Origin: Firmicutes bacterium UBA5010
GTDB taxonomy: Bacteria > Bacillota > Clostridia > Tissierellales > Sedimentibacteraceae
NCBI GenBank assembly: GCA_002396645.1
Contig: DGYI01000005.1
Span: 32,002 to 96,001 of the forward strand
Length of the DNA stretch: 64,000 nucleotides
Reading direction: 5' to 3'
The notes beneath the pieces were generated by a model. That model was not told the origin of the DNA, made no database searches, and was given only the letters and a program-made list of their open reading frames with translations. Numbering within the stretch: the first letter of the stretch is position 1; each line of letters starts with the position of its first letter. Below, piece by piece: positions 63,006 to 64,000 of the stretch. The position numbers were made by a program, and so were the translations under genes.

Positions 63006-64000
63006 ATGGAAGATAATAAAAAAGTAATTTTCAGTGGAATACAGCCCTCCGGCTCTTTAACTCTCGGAAACTATCTGGGAGCTATAAAAAACTGGACTAA
63101 TTTGCAGGAGGAATATAGCTGCTATTATTGTATAGTTGATATGCACGCAATTACAGTTCCGAAAGAGCCTAAGGATTTAAGGAAAAATACTTTAGAAGTT
63201 TTAGCAAACTATATTGCCGCAGGACTTAATCCGGACAAGGTGACATTATTTATACAGTCACATGTTTCTGCACATGCAGAACTGGCATGGGTTTTGAATT
63301 GTATGACCTATTACGGTGAGCTGGGACGTATGACTCAATTTAAGGATAAATCAAAAAAACAAGAAAACAATAATATTTCTGCGGGGCTTTTCACATATCC
63401 TTCATTGATGGCAGCTGATATATTGTTATATCAGACAGATCTTGTGCCTGTAGGAGAGGATCAAAGACAGCATCTTGAGCTTTCAAGAGATATAGCTATA
63501 AGATTTAACAACAGATACAGCGAAACATTTGTTATACCTGAGCCGTATATATCAAAAGTAGGAGCCAAGATAATGAATCTCCAGGACCCTGCAAGTAAAA
63601 TGTCAAAATCAGATACGAATGATAACAGCTATATTTTATTGTCCGATGATGACGATACTATACGAAGAAAATTTAAACGAGCTGTCACAGATTCTCTTGG
63701 TATAGTCAAATTGAGTGATGAACAGCCCGGGGTTAAAAATCTCTTAGGGATTTATTCAAAGATAAGCGGAGAAAGCATAGATGAAATAGTACAAAAATAT
63801 GAGGGCAAAGGATATGCCGAGTTTAAAGACGATGTTGCACAAATCGTAATTGATGAATTAAGACCGTTAAAAGAAAAGTGCGAATATTTGCTCAAAGATA
63901 AAAGTTATTTAGAAGAGATATATCGCAAAGGCGCTGAGAAAGCAGAAAATTCTGCGAGGAAAACTCTAAGGAAAGTATATAAAAAAGTAGGATTTATTCC
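63006..64000 (+). CDS. trpS: Tryptophanyl-tRNA synthetase (3' end beyond window)
   Basis: The frame starts with ATG at 63006 and runs open to the window end, 331 codons. The class I HIGH-like motif TLGN (19-22) follows PSGSL, and KMSKS is at 198-202. GLFTYPSLMAADILLYQ and PVGEDQRQHLELSRD are typical of TrpRS. It charges tRNA-Trp with tryptophan. It is almost complete, since TrpRS is usually about 330-340 residues. Instead of a T-box it has a short structured leader shared with an M3 peptidase gene. Confidence 0.95.
   Translation, partial: MEDNKKVIFSGIQPSGSLTLGNYLGAIKNWTNLQEEYSCYYCIVDMHAITVPKEPKDLRKNTLEVLANYIAAGLNPDKVTLFIQSHVSAHAELAWVLNCMTYYGELGRMTQFKDKSKKQENNNISAGLFTYPSLMAADILLYQTDLVPVGEDQRQHLELSRDIAIRFNNRYSETFVIPEPYISKVGAKIMNLQDPASKMSKSDTNDNSYILLSDDDDTIRRKFKRAVTDSLGIVKLSDEQPGVKNLLGIYSKISGESIDEIVQKYEGKGYAEFKDDVAQIVIDELRPLKEKCEYLLKDKSYLEEIYRKGAEKAENSARKTLRKVYKKVGFI

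Overview
The window is low-GC, AT-rich DNA with strong Shine-Dalgarno sites and clostridial gene families: a hybrid cluster protein beside a Crp/Fnr regulator, M3 oligopeptidases, a DUF169-linked ABC transporter, LytTR/DUF3021 genes, a lipoprotein class D beta-lactamase and an NhaC antiporter. This points to an anaerobic member of the Clostridia (Firmicutes). I cannot name a genus, and no rRNA or tRNA gene was seen.

Region 1 (about 1-13300) is an accessory defence island. It holds an unrecognised pair in which the second gene has an Mrr-like PD-(D/E)XK nuclease core (1436-3925), a complete Hachiman pair hamA-hamB (5069-8232), an endonuclease/exonuclease/phosphatase protein (8566-9237), a small multi-pass membrane protein (9522-10274), a DUF262 (GmrSD-type) restriction protein (10756-12501) and several decayed gene remnants. 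The most striking feature is an 81-bp repeat present four times (785, 4098, 8468, 9277), always in the same orientation. The copies align without a gap, and by eye 48 of the 81 columns are identical in all four. The repeats divide the island into cassette-like modules of about 3.3, 4.4 and 0.8 kb. They look either like recombination sites of an integrase-less cassette array or like a structured RNA shared by unrelated defence modules.

Region 2 (about 13300-31500) is a mosaic of stand-alone genes. It includes a 7TM-PAS-GGDEF diguanylate cyclase, small enzymes (VOC, DUF3795, nitroreductase), a GT1 glycosyltransferase, a GntR-controlled ABC exporter, an isoprenylcysteine-methyltransferase-like protein, a SRPBCC protein, an AlkD-like repair protein, DUF6688, a class D beta-lactamase, AraC and GNAT proteins, an ABC importer with an NMT1/SsuA-type binding protein, TraX, and a LysR regulator.

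Region 3 (31500-50200) holds transporters (YeiH, a CPA2 antiporter, NhaC) and a DNA repair block of Ku and LigD (NHEJ) with a 3-methyladenine glycosylase nearby. It also has a GH3 lipoprotein, a SagB-type oxidoreductase, a guanylate-kinase-like protein, PepF and a membrane-anchored glycerophosphodiester phosphodiesterase. Short palindromic modules sharing the block CTTCCATAGAGTGAA recur here, twice as terminators between converging genes.

Region 4 (50200-64000) contains hcp with its divergent Crp/Fnr regulator, a second M3 peptidase, a LytTR-DUF3021-ABC operon, a C39-like peptidase, a DUF169-ABC importer operon, an HD-GYP protein and the 5' part of trpS. An approximately 61-nt leader with nested stems and an alternative pairing that would hide the ribosome binding site lies directly before both the second M3 peptidase and trpS. 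It is a good candidate for an uncharacterised cis-regulatory RNA.
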